64,000 nucleotides of DNA. It comes from Spinellus fusiger (taxonomy: Eukaryota > Mucoromycota > Mucoromycetes > Mucorales > Phycomycetaceae). Location of the stretch: positions 62,001 to 126,000 of the forward strand of contig JALLLS010000022.1 in NCBI GenBank assembly GCA_025094145.1, in the 5' to 3' direction. The notes beneath the pieces were generated by a model. The model was not told the origin of the DNA. It did not search any database and saw nothing but the letters and a program-made list of their open reading frames with translations. Positions 1 to 15,190 of the stretch are shown here, piece after piece; position 1 is the first letter of the stretch; each line of letters starts with the position of its first letter. A program made the position numbers and the translations under genes.

Positions 1-3526
<3,526 letters not shown>

Positions 3527-4277
3527 TTTTAAGTTTTTAATTTTAATAATTACTCTCATCAACAATAAATAAGAAACAAGAAACAATCCTACTTGCCAGG
3601 AGCACATCACCATGACTCTTTATTTTATATGGGTCAACATGGGCCACCTCTGTTGCCATGGTGCTTTGTCCTACGTTACGCCAAAATTTACCTTTTTTTT
3701 TCTTCCCCTGAGAGGATGGGTCGTCAAGGGGATGCAGTAAGAACAGATCATCCGCTGTAGATCCTCTCCCCATCCGTCATGTGCAGCGCAACAGCAATTC
3801 ATTGGACAGTACATCAACTTTCTTTTTCTATACTACTATGGACTTGACTAAGAATTTCTCGGATTCTTCTTGTTACTGCTAATGTCAATGTTCATGCCCT
3901 TTGGACAGTTTATCAGCTTCCTCCACTGTCAATTCCCACGTGCCATGGACACAAACTTGGCGATCGATGGCTGCTAAGAATAACACAGCCTGGAGAAATA
4001 CAAAGAGTGTCTGTATTCTTCTCTTTCTCTTTTCCGCTCTCTTGTACTTTTATAAATTTGTTTATTTATAAGCCATTTGTCCTTACAGTCCTTTTTGTAC
4101 CTGCCCACCTTCATTTGCTCACTTTATATTTATATATATATTTATATATATATATATATTTATTTATTGTGTTGTGTGGTGTGTTGTATGTGTGTGTGTA
4201 GATATCTTTCAATTCCTTTTGCCTACATTCATTCTTTATTTCTCTTGTTGGGCTGGTCCATTTCCTCTTAGTATTGC
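3527..4277. other. Intergenic region between IDI1 and the Ser-rich gene
   Basis: AT-rich region with TA/TATT microsatellite at 4123-4170. On the minus strand, 3880-3990 has one exon-like segment preceded by a good polypyrimidine-CAG acceptor (codes for AVLFLAAIDRQVCVHGTW and onward to a stop). No upstream donor exon is visible, so it is not called as a gene. Confidence 0.5.
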
Positions 4278-5553
4278 ATGACAATGGCCATGGAAACAAA
4301 CGCCACATTACCACCATGGCTCTCTTTACCGCCATCTATTCTTCCTGGACAAAACTCCTTTTCAGACATTATTCAACAGTACGATACTCAAGTCCTGCTT
4401 CTACGTGGGGGAATAACACAGCTCGAGGCAAGTAGAAGATAGGAAAAGAGAAATAAAACACAAGTGAAAAAAGGGGCAAGGAAAAGAGAAGGAAGGAAGG
4501 AAGGAAGGAAGGAAGGAAGGAAAACAGGCAAAGGAAAGGCATGGGCAAAGACCCCAAAAGGAAATTTGACAAGAACGCGTCTCACTGTTTCTATTACAGG
4601 AAGACTCTTCTGTTTTGAGTGGCAATGGGGATGAAGCACATTCCAATGCAATGCCACAAGCACAGATGCAGCCACAAGCACAGACCCCTTCCAAGGATGT
4701 CTTGGAGACAAGTGCAAGGAAAGACACCCCACCTGGAGTGAAAAGTGCTACAAAAGTGCCCTTGTCCAGTTCAGGGGATTCGGCTGATTTGACAAAGCGG
4801 AGATCTGCTGGAAGTCTTTTGCGTAGATCCTCAGCGTATTTTAAGGCTAAGCTCGAGGGATTCAAGACACACACTGCTCCTCTTCCTAATGACATGGGTG
4901 CAGTTCCCGGAAGTGCGTCCAGGAGTGTGCCTGGAAGTGTGTCCAGAAGTGTGTCCAGGAGTGTGTCCAGGAGTGTGCTTGATCCTGTCTTTGGCAGTCC
5001 ACCTTTGGAAGCATCCACCTCCGTGACAGTCCCCAATGCCTCAGCACCCAACACTTCAAGACCAAGTACCTCCCACACCCACCACACCAATCCCACCCGC
5101 ACCCATCCCATCAACAACAAAAAGGGACGCTCCTTCTTCCATTCACTACCAAAGAAGAGCAAATCAAAACATGCTGACGTGCATGCTTTGTTCTCTTCCA
5201 CCTCTCTTCCTCCACCTTCTAAAATTGCAATTAATACGACCATCAGCTATCCTCAAGTGTCCTCAAGTGCACCTCCCACCTCCTACTATACAACCAATGT
5301 GCAGCCACCCATCATCACACAGTACCCACCCAAACCACTCAGATACTCTCCTGTGGAACCATTAGAAGACCCAGTGCTGAGGGGTCGTAGGCCTCTTCAC
5401 AGAATATCACTTCCTCTGCTACGTTCCTATCAGGACATCACAACAGGAAGTGGAGAGTCCCCCTCTGAGAAAGAACGGCGTTTTGGGCCTATTAAAAAAC
5501 AAGCCCGGCGTCTGACTCAATGGCTGATATGTCAACCTTCTAAGAAGACGTGA
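4278..5553 (+). CDS. Ser/Pro/Thr-rich protein of unknown function
   Basis: I do not recognise this protein. Exons are 4278-4427 and 4600-5553, giving 367 residues. The first exon (MTMAMETNATLPPWLSLPPS...) has the look of a conserved N-terminal motif (PPWLSLPPSILPGQ, then DIIQQYDTQVLLLRGGITQLE with helical periodicity). The second exon is mostly disordered, rich in Ser, Pro, Thr and basic residues. It has a short SRSV tandem repeat around residues 150-170, a KKGRSFFHSLPKKSKSK basic patch, and a basic C-terminus. The intron has a GC donor (GAG/GCAAGT) and contains a GGAA microsatellite at about 4491-4520. No membrane segment is seen. A signalling or cortical scaffold is possible, but this is only composition-based. 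Confidence 0.6.
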
Positions 5554-5625
5554 AGACGTGAAGACGTGAAGAGTGAAGAATGAAGAATGAAGAGTGAAGA
5601 ATGAAGAATGAAGAGTGAAGAATGA
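5541..5625. repeat. GAAGACGT / GAAGAATGAAGAGT minisatellite
   Basis: Short imperfect tandem array beginning at the last codons of the preceding gene and running into its 3' UTR. Units are GAAGACGTGAAGACGT followed by GAAGAATGAAGAGT variants. Confidence 0.8.
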
Positions 5626-6089
5626 AAGGAGGCTCTTTCTTCTGTTGTTTTTGTTGCTGTGTTCTTCCTGCTGTTATTACTGTCACCACCGCCAATGACT
5701 GCACATCTCTTGTCATAAGCATAATCCGCCTTTATTATTATTACTATCATCATCACTCCTGCCGCTAATACGATGTTCTCTCTATTCTCATCCTCATCCT
5801 CATCCAATCCTCCCTGCTTGTCCGACTGGCTCGGTCTCTTTTACTATGCAATGACCTGTATCTGGTACTATGCCGTATTGTCCTGTTGTTTTCTTTCTTT
5901 TCTCTTTCTTAATTTAAGCTTATAGATTCTCCCTGTTTTTTTTAATTTATGTTCTTCACCTTACAGTACCATTTACTCAATGCATATTTATAATCCTCCA
6001 CTAGACATAGACTCTATTCATAATAGTAACAACTCTATAAACCCCGCCTCAGTCTTACTGTCTCTTCTCTGTCTCTGTCTCTCTCTCTC

Positions 6090-6122
<33 letters not shown>

Positions 6123-6134
6123 GTTTAGCAAGAG

Positions 6135-7304
6135 ATGGCACTGGTATCCTACGTTGTGTCTGTTGTGATAGTGGTGGGGCCTGTTATTGGCTACTTTCAT
6201 CAGGTAACTCACCTTCAAAACAGCAGACACTGAGCTTCCAAGTACATGATCATCAGAAGAAACCAGTCCAGCAAAGGGTTCAGCTCAAAGACATGTGCTC
6301 TTTTGTTGTTTTCAAAGTAGGCTGTCCACACATCACACCGTACCTTTTCATTCACCGTCCTTTTCTCTCTTCTTCTCTCTCCTCTCTCTCTCTTCTCTCT
6401 CTCTACATGTAGTCTACTGAGAATATATATCTGGTGAGCCAATAGTCTGTTCTGTCTCTTGTCTTTATTCATGTGTTCTGTTGCTGCACGTCTCCCTTAG
6501 GCTGGGGAAGCAGTCCCAACTCATTTGGTTATTGCACTCAGTCACCATGATCTGCACTCAGCTCTTCCTCCTCCACGCCGTCGTCACCTACTCACCCGCC
6601 ACCCACCCTCCCTTCCAGTCTAAGAGTATCAGCTCGGAATCCATTGCTACTTCTATAAATACCTTGGGATCCCAAGAGGCACTGATCTCATGCTCTAGCC
6701 ACCCGCCACACCCATGGCACCGGCAATACTACCGAGGCTATCTCCAGTGTCTTTGTTTTCTGGCTGCTATTCTCACTCTACTCTCTGTTCCCTTTGGGAA
6801 ATCCTCCCTGTTCCTCCAGGGCATGGCATGGATATGTCTTGGATTGGATACTGTCTTGCCGGTGCCTCAATTGCTCTCCAACTACCACCGTCGCTCTACT
6901 GCTGGCTTTAGTGGTGTTTTGCTCAGTGCATGGGTAAGTTGTCTTGGAAATACACCAAAGAGCCACTGATTCAGCCATGGATGCATTCATTGATCTTTCT
7001 TTGGAATGGGCGGGGGAAGAATAGCTGACCAGTGACAGTGCCAAACTCTTTTATTTTCTGTTTACAAACCCATCTCCTCTCTATACTATCTGCAGTGGTC
7101 TCCAACTTCTTGGGGATTCTCTTCTTTTTCTGGAATGGTGTGTCTTGTCTTCTAAAGCAAGGCAGTGGCTGGGGACAGTCCACCCAATGCTACTTGCCAC
7201 CCATGTCAGTGACAGTGACAGTGACAGTGATCCTTATGAGTCTATTCCTTAGGCAATTGAATAAGCGCCTGATCCTTGGCATAGCTATTATTGACATGCC
7301 GTGA
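6135..7304 (+). CDS. ANY1: PQ-loop repeat membrane protein (SLC66A2/Any1-like)
   Basis: Multi-span membrane protein of the PQ-loop family that acts at Golgi/endosome membranes. The yeast member Any1 is linked to phospholipid scrambling and flippase antagonism. Clear exons: 6135-6203 (MALVSYVVSVVIVVGPVIGY), 6243-6316 (YMIIRRNQSSKGFSSKTCA), 6413-6433 (21-nt microexon giving NLLRIYIW), and 6501-6933. The last has LGKQSQLIWLLHSV, MICTQLFLLHAVV and the second PQ motif VPQLLSNYHRRSTAGFSG. The conserved frame resumes after a CAG acceptor near 7097 (VVSNFLGILFFFWNG) and may run to 7304. The exon-4 donor GTAAGT at 6934 is in phase 0 while this last exon needs phase 1, so that junction or the C-terminus is uncertain. 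It could be alternatively spliced or carry a frameshift. The family call is firm; the 3' end is not. Confidence 0.8.
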
Positions 7305-7443
7305 ATAGCTCGCTCATAAAAAAATACACTCCAAACCATCGGAGTTTTTTTTTTTTTTTTTTGGATAATGCATTTTAGACTAAGCAGAATGAAGAATCAT
7401 CTTCAAGTGTGTAGTTTCTTTCAACGATTGCTCCTTTTTTTAA

Positions 7444-7478
<35 letters not shown>

Positions 7479-9090
7479 ATGGGTTGGAGTGTAGTCTCAG
7501 TCTTGTTTCTATGGTTATGGATGCCTCAAGTCACAAGTCAGTCACTACAGACTTACCTTGGCACAAAGACACTTCCCTCTCCCCACGGGCGATTTGTTCA
7601 TTTTACAGATATCCATGTGAGTTTGATAGCTACTCTACATATTGCCGACATGGGTCTGACGTTAAGAGAATGGTATGAGATAGGTGGATCGCTATTACAA
7701 GGCAGGAGCAACCATTGCCTCGAGCTGCCACCAAAGGCCCAAGAAACATATGAAAAAGAAGCAGGGAAATGAGACATTGGCAGGTGTATGGGGTGCTCCT
7801 GCTACGGAATGTGATGCTCCCGAGGCATTGGCCTACCGTAGTTTAGAGTGGATTGGAAATGAATGGAGAGATGCCATTGATTTTGTGCTTTGGACAGGAG
7901 ACAATGCCAGGTAGAAAAGAAGGCTGGAAGGAATCCTTCTGTTTCATTAGCACTGCTTATGCTTATTCTCTTTTGCCTCTTTTCAACGCACACTGATTCC
8001 TAGGCACGACATTGATACTTCTTTGCCACGAGAAGAAAAGGAAATTATTGGCTATAACAAACATCTCATCACAGCAGTAAAAAAGGCCTTTCGCCTAAAG
8101 AACAACGCAACTGTCCCTATTGTGCCTTGCATTGGTAATGCCCTCTTCCATCCATCAAAAAGATGTCTAACAAAACTAGGCAACAACGACATCCACCCCC
8201 ACAATCAGTTAGCAGGCGGCACACTGGAAAAGAAGAACCCCATACTGGAAACCTACAGTGTCTTGTGGAAGGACTTTATCCCTGAAGACCAGCAAACGAC
8301 CTTTCGACTCGGTGGCTATTTCTCAGTGGATGTTGTTCCTGGAATCCGTGTCTTGGCTCTCAACACACTCTATTTCTTCTCTTCTAATAAGCGTGTGCAG
8401 GGCTGTCGTGTACATGAGGATCCTGGACAGATCCACATGGCATGGATAGAAACACAACTTAGCAAGGCAAGAAGAGAGCAGTACAAGGTGTACATGGTGG
8501 GACATGTAGGTCCTTCCCCTAAGACCTTTAGACCCGAGTGTCTTGAGGACTATGTGCAGCTCTCTCTTGCCTACGAAGATGTGCTCCAAGGCCACATGTA
8601 CGGACATGCCAACTACGACCACTTTCAGCTCCTGACCCCTGCCGACAGCACCATTAGCACTGCCTCCAAGGATGTAGATGGGTTTGTTGGAAAGTTACGG
8701 GCCCAGTACGACAGTGTCTTGTTGAGTGATCCATCGGCTGTTGTGGCTGTCCATGTTGCACCTCCTATTCTCCCTATTTTCTATCCAACATTTCGAGTGA
8801 ATACCTTTGAAAAGAATGCCAATTCTCCTTATTATGGGACATGGCAGCAATACACACAGTGGTATTCTAATTTAACATACTGGAACAACCAGGCCAGTCT
8901 ATTCTCCTCCCCCCCTCCTCGCTATGAAATTGAATACTCGACGGAGAAGGCCTATGGTATGTCAAATCTGACCACGACCAGTTGGCTAGAATTCGCAGCA
9001 CGAATGAGGGATCCTTCTCCCAAGGGAAAGGCACTGTGGAAAATGTACCTGGACAATATGTTTGTACAGACGGCCAATGATAGAAACTAA
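7479..9090 (+). CDS. PPN1: Endopolyphosphatase (vacuolar metallophosphatase)
   Basis: Calcineurin-like metallophosphoesterase that cuts inorganic polyphosphate, normally in the vacuole. Exons are 7479-7616, 7684-7910 and 8004-9090, giving 483 residues. The N-terminus has a hydrophobic signal or anchor (VVSVLFLWLWMP). Metal-binding motifs appear in order: HFTDIH (split by intron 1), WTGDNAR (split by intron 2), GNNDIHPHN, YMVGHVGPS and YGHANYDHF. The region WGAPATECDAPEALA and the CRVHEDPG segment fit the PPN1 branch rather than acid sphingomyelinase proper. It is shorter than the yeast protein (about 670 residues), as is common for fungal members. A TTA microsatellite at 7445-7475 lies immediately before the ATG. 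Confidence 0.92.
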
Positions 9091-9578
9091 TATGTTACAA
9101 GTGATCTCTTTTCTCTGGCTCCTCCATCTATACTGTGCTTATTCAATGTACTGTGCTTATTCAATATACTGTGCTTATTCAATATACTGTGCTTATTCAA
9201 TATAATGTGCTTATTCAATATACTGTGCTTATTCAATGTACTGTGCTTATTACCCTACGCTTATTGCGCTAGAATCAACCTACCGATAGAATCACATTCT
9301 CCTTTGCCTACTTCTAGACAGTCAAAGAACAGTAGACATACAACGACACTTATCACTAACCTGCCCCCTCCTTTCTTCTTTCTCTTTTTTTCTTATATTT
9401 TTTTCCCCTTTCTTATCATTTATCCCAATGTTAAAGAACGAAGAATGAAATAAAAATAAAATAGCAAAGTATTCGCCCGTTTTGTAGTGCCTATATTCCT
9501 TATATTCTTTTATTTTTTTTTAAATCAACAATGTAGGGCTGTACGTTTTATTTATTACTCATACAATCCAATTGACTG
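9091..9578. other. Intergenic region with minisatellite
   Basis: Holds the 3' UTR of PPN1, an 18-bp tandem array (9132-9251) and a T-rich tract before the next gene. No other feature is seen. Confidence 0.6.
9132..9251. repeat. 18-bp tandem repeat (about 6.7 copies)
   Basis: Unit ACTGTGCTTATTCAATRT, with copies starting at 9132, 9150, 9168, 9186, 9204, 9222 and 9240. Copies differ only at one or two positions. It lies in the 3' flank of PPN1. Confidence 0.95.
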
Positions 9579-10052
9579 ATGACAAGACAATGTAAAGTAG
9601 TTCTTTCTCTTCACACTAGAGACTCATGTTTAGATCCTACCCATGAAGAGGGCGACAGTATCAATAGCCAGTCTCTTTCCATGGAACCACGCTCCCTTGG
9701 GTTTGGTGCTCACCTCTACGACGACCTACCTCATCCGTCCATTATGAAGCTCCACTACCATCCCTCGCCGCCATGGAAGATCAGTGTGCGTATTTCAACC
9801 ACTGGCAAGGACATCAAGGTGCAGGTCTCTGATATACTGCCGTTTACTACTTTGGCCGAGGTGCGTCAACATGTGCTGTGCCATCTGAACACGCCTTGTC
9901 AGTTTCATTGGGTGTACCGTGGTCGCCTATTGCAGGAGGAGACGTGGATTGTTCCTGATGCGATAGAGGAGAAAGAGGTGGAGCATGCCAATGTGTGTCG
10001 GTTGCCTGAGAATGGTATACTCCAGGCCATGATGCTCAAGACAAATGAGTAA
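9579..10052 (+). CDS. Small protein with a ubiquitin-like domain
   Basis: Single-exon open frame of 157 residues. The C-terminal half (about residues 65-155) reads as a ubiquitin-like fold: a first strand pair KISVRISTTGKDIKVQV, a helix-start region TLAEVRQHVLCHL, then FHWVYRGRLLQEE and a final strand ILQAMMLK. There is no C-terminal Gly-Gly, so conjugation is not expected. The N-terminal ~60 residues look disordered, and translation could equally start at the internal Met in MEPRSLGFG. I cannot assign it to a named family. DSC-complex and TMUB-type membrane UBL proteins are excluded by the lack of membrane segments. Confidence 0.6.
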   Translation: MTRQCKVVLSLHTRDSCLDPTHEEGDSINSQSLSMEPRSLGFGAHLYDDLPHPSIMKLHYHPSPPWKISVRISTTGKDIKVQVSDILPFTTLAEVRQHVLCHLNTPCQFHWVYRGRLLQEETWIVPDAIEEKEVEHANVCRLPENGILQAMMLKTNE

Positions 10053-10290
10053 AGAAGAACAAGAAGAACAAGAGGGGAGGGTGTTTTTTTTTTTTCATTT
10101 TCATTTTCATTTTCATTTTTTCATGAATAAAGAAGGCAGAACAGTGGATCTAAGTTGATGGTGTTATTACTGTTGATATTGTTATAGTTATTGTTCTCTC
10201 TTTCTACCTACCTACATACATGCAAGTAGAACACTTCATACTCATATAATAGTCATAGCCACAACAACTAACAACGAACACAACGAGACC

Positions 10291-11377
10291 CTACTTTGTT
10301 ACGCCTTGCTCCATCCCTGTCTCTTTGCTGGTCTCTGCAGTCTTGGGAGATGGCAGCAACGGCATGCCTAGGCTGGATCGAACCGTAGGCACCTGAAAGA
10401 GACTGTTCTGAAGCACACTGTACCAACTTGATGTCATCCAATACAGTCCAATGGCCATAGGAACCTGGGATGCAATAGGAATAAGCGCCACAGACACGCA
10501 TCTCAATGCATTCGAAATGATTCTCTGTGTACGTGTCGTGGGTCCTCTGTTCCTGACATTCAACTGTTCACACCATTCAATAATAAATAAATAAATATAA
10601 TGACAATGACAATGATAATGATAATGATAATAAAGAATGTCCCTGTGGACATTACCTCTACATTGGCAAGATTCCCTACGCCTATCAGAACAGGGAAGAT
10701 CCACGTGGGATCAGACGCTGTCAAATCCATCCATGGCCCTACACCGCCCTCCACCCATCCATGCACAGGCCCCTCACTCAATGAACCCCACCATGGCAAC
10801 GGAAACCCAGCCATGTGACGCAAAGTGAGTGACATGGAAACAAACAATGGGATCTGTACCCATGGCAACAACAGGAGTTTCCAACGCTCGCAGTGGTGAT
10901 GGGCGTACAGTGCGTTGACTTTGTGGCGGTACTGTTGACATGTCATCAGAGGGTTGATTCTAAATGTAGATTTACCTGTCGATTTAATTCCTTCTGGTAC
11001 TGTTCATACCCCCACTGGAGTCTGTTGCGTTCTTTGGATTCCTTGGCCACCGACACCTTCAGGGTCTCTCCCCAACTCTGGACCATGGGCGCAAGAGACA
11101 GCCTACGACCAAGACTCCTTTGCTGGTAAATAGCAATAGGCAGGGTCATGGATGTGCGGAGAACAAGAGTAGAGGCGACAATAGTGGCCCACCAGGGAAG
11201 TCCTGTGGTGTGGACTGTCTCGAGAATATCTTGGTGGACACTCAAAAGGGCAGGCAATGAGGCTTCTGTGGTGTGGGTTGAGAAGTGTGGTTGGCCATGG
11301 TGGACTGTGCGTGACGTGTGCAGAACGGGTCTTTTGGCTGTGGATAGAAGAAGACGGCCGCTAGACAGGGACGGCAT
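10291..11377 (-). CDS. COX18: Mitochondrial inner-membrane insertase COX18 (Oxa1/YidC family)
   Basis: Oxa1/YidC-type insertase that helps export the Cox2 C-terminus across the inner membrane during cytochrome oxidase assembly. Exons on the minus strand are 11377-10976, 10931-10656 and 10563-10291, giving 316 residues. Residues 1-45 are basic and Ser/Thr-rich, as in a mitochondrial presequence (SGRLLLSTAKRP, LHTSRTVHHG). The first membrane segment, LPWWATIVASTLVLRTSMTL, begins the conserved domain. Then come IYQQRSLGRRLSLAPMV, the hydrophilic coiled matrix segment around YQKELNRQ, PWVQIPLFVSMSLTLRHMAG, and the last hairpin VPMAIGLYWMTSSWYSVLQN. The short C-terminus without a long basic ribosome-binding tail favours COX18 over OXA1. 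It is convergent with the ubiquitin-like gene on its 3' side. Confidence 0.88.
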
Positions 11378-13111
<1,734 letters not shown>

Positions 13112-13335
13112 ATGGACACCCTCAGTGCACACTCTTGAAGAGGAAGAAAGGGCCAACGTGGGGGCTTTCTTTGAAAGAAGAAAGATGAAGGATGAAAAAG
13201 AGAGATATTCTCTATTTGTTATAATGAATAAATGTCTATGACTAGAAGCATGTAAAGAAAAAAGAAAAAAAAAGAATAAGGAAAAGGGGACACCTTTATT
13301 ATGCTATTAAGTGTGTTGTATCTATAGGTGTGTGT

Positions 13336-15096
13336 TTACATACAAACGGAGATCATGTCTTCATCCTCCAGTTCAGTCTCTTGTACTGTAAGATCAGGAG
13401 ACAGTGTTTCCTCCTCAAAAGAGAGTCGAAGCCTGCTCTCCATGCCAGAATCTAGTCTATGGATGCGAATGTATTGCTGGAGAATGGCCTTGATTGTCGT
13501 TGTCTGTAGGAAGGAGTCAGTGGTGTATCGATTAAGGACGAACGGCACCTACTTTCTTCACTCTCAGGTGTGTATCTACATTGTCCTTATCACGCAGAGT
13601 TAAGCAGAGACGTTGGGCTGTGTCAGTCTCTGCGGAGGAATCTGCCTGTTGGTATTCCTCCAATAGCTCCTCTCCTGCTGTTCTGTTCATCTTTCGAAAC
13701 ATTTCTGCCTTAGTTTCTTCCTCCTGCTTGACCTTTTTCTCGTATTCCAGTCTAGTGTAGACCTCTAATTTATAGGGAATAAGTCTTTTTTCTTTTTTCT
13801 TTCTTTCTTTCTTTCTTTCTTCACGTAAGCCAATGGACCCATCCCCACCAACACTTGCCCATCGTATTCACTTGGTCCAGTGACATTTCTAAACTTGCAG
13901 GTGTGGCTCTTAAGAACACATGGACATTCTTATGGGTTAGTATTACGTCTTTCATCAGTAGACATTTGTGTTTACAAAAGTGTGTCAATAGTTTGTCAAA
14001 AGGATCATTCTACAGTATGAGTGACTCTGCCATCAACAGTAGATAAGTTACCTCCAATACCACAAATCCTACGGGCTTCTCCAAAATAGTCAGGGCTGTC
14101 TGTGCCTGTAGTTCTTGCGGCCGACTCACACATACAAACTGGACTTTAATATGTACTTTGGGAGGGTCTTTGGAATAGGGCTCTGAGGTGTTCTCCCCAA
14201 CAGAAGTAGGCGTGGAGGGGCTGTGGGTGGATTGGCTGCTGTTTTGTACAATTAATGCTAGCTCTGGATCCAATTCTTCAATGTCAACCGTGGAGGAGAT
14301 GGGGGCAGAAGGAAGGAGAATGAGATCAGGTTCTTGCTGTGGAGGCATTTGCCTTGATCTGTAGTGAGGAAGATGGATCGGTGTGGCTGAGAAGTGGTGT
14401 AAAGAAGTGTCTAGGATGATGTCTAATGGGTCTTCTGCGGATAGATCCACCAGGTTATGCAGTAAGCTATGCCTAGTGCTCCTTGTAACTCTAGTATCTC
14501 CTGTATCTTTTGTATCTCTAGTACTCCTTGTATCTCTAGTACTCCTTGTATCTCTAGTACTCCTTGTATCTCTAGTATCTCTTAGGACAGGGGCTCTACA
14601 GTAGTGCGTGCTATTTACCTCTTTACAGACTTCCTTGTCAGTGTATTTTTTAAAGTCACTGTAGGGAATGGGTCTATTTCCACAAGGTCCAGGTCATTGT
14701 CTACAGGGTCATTCTGAAGTGTGTTTTGCTCCATAAGAGCAGTATCCGTTAAACTCTTCTTGCGTTTCTTTGCTCTCTTTTCTTCTTCCTCTTCGTCTTC
14801 GTTTCTGTGCTCTTTTTCGTTTTCGTTTTTGTTCTCGTTTTTGTTCTCATTTTCGTTTTCGTTTCCACTCTCTTCAGAATCAGAAGCGTCCAAGCCAAGT
14901 GTTTTTCCTATCACAAGCATCAAGATATGCTCTGTATATCAACAAAGGCCTTGTTACTTTTCTCTAAATAGTCTGCAAACGCATTGACTCTTCTTTTCTT
15001 GGAGTTGTCTGTCTTGCTCTTTTTCTTCTTCTTTAATGAAAAAGACCGATCACGAAAGGAAGCAATATCAAAATCACACATGAGCAAATCCCACAT
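13336..15096 (-). CDS. RAD60: RAD60/ESC2/NIP45-family SUMO-like domain protein
   Basis: Member of the RENi family (Rad60, Esc2, NIP45), which carries two SUMO-like domains and works with SUMO ligases and Smc5/6 in genome stability. Reading on the minus strand: a Lys-rich and acidic N-terminus (repeat of Asn-Glu pairs near 14820-14870); then VDLSAEDPLD; then a first SUMO-like domain from HIKVQFVCVSRPQEL through DPFDKLLTHFCKHKC to ILTHKNVHVFLRATPASL; a long helix (YEKKVKQEEETKAEMFRKMN); and the second SUMO-like domain LCLTLRDKDNVDTHLRVKK joined to TTTIKAILQQYIRIH and ending ELEDEDMISVCM. The last exon is 13503-13336. The start at 15096 and the junction near 14925-14950 are uncertain. One intron carries the 18-bp repeat at 14484-14583. 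It is transcribed divergently from the SCY1-like gene only ~95 bp away. Confidence 0.82.
14484..14583. repeat. 18-bp tandem repeat inside a RAD60-like intron
   Basis: Unit CTCTAGTACTCCTTGTAT and close variants, about five copies, between the donor near 14619 and the acceptor near 14470 of a minus-strand intron. Confidence 0.85.
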
Positions 15097-15190
15097 ACCC
15101 GCCCACTCACTCACATTTTATCCCACACTTGTCTTGTCAGTCACATGATTTGGGTTAGACTTGCCATTTCCGTCGACGTGTTGTGTCTTT

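Noticed and set aside
3880..3990. Exon-like minus-strand segment with polypyrimidine-CAG acceptor (QVCVHGTWELTVEEADKL)
   Set aside because: No upstream donor exon or start could be found; a single segment is not enough.
4401..5243. 280-residue minus-strand frame
   Set aside because: Antisense shadow of the Ser-rich gene, whose plus strand has a conserved start and splice sites.
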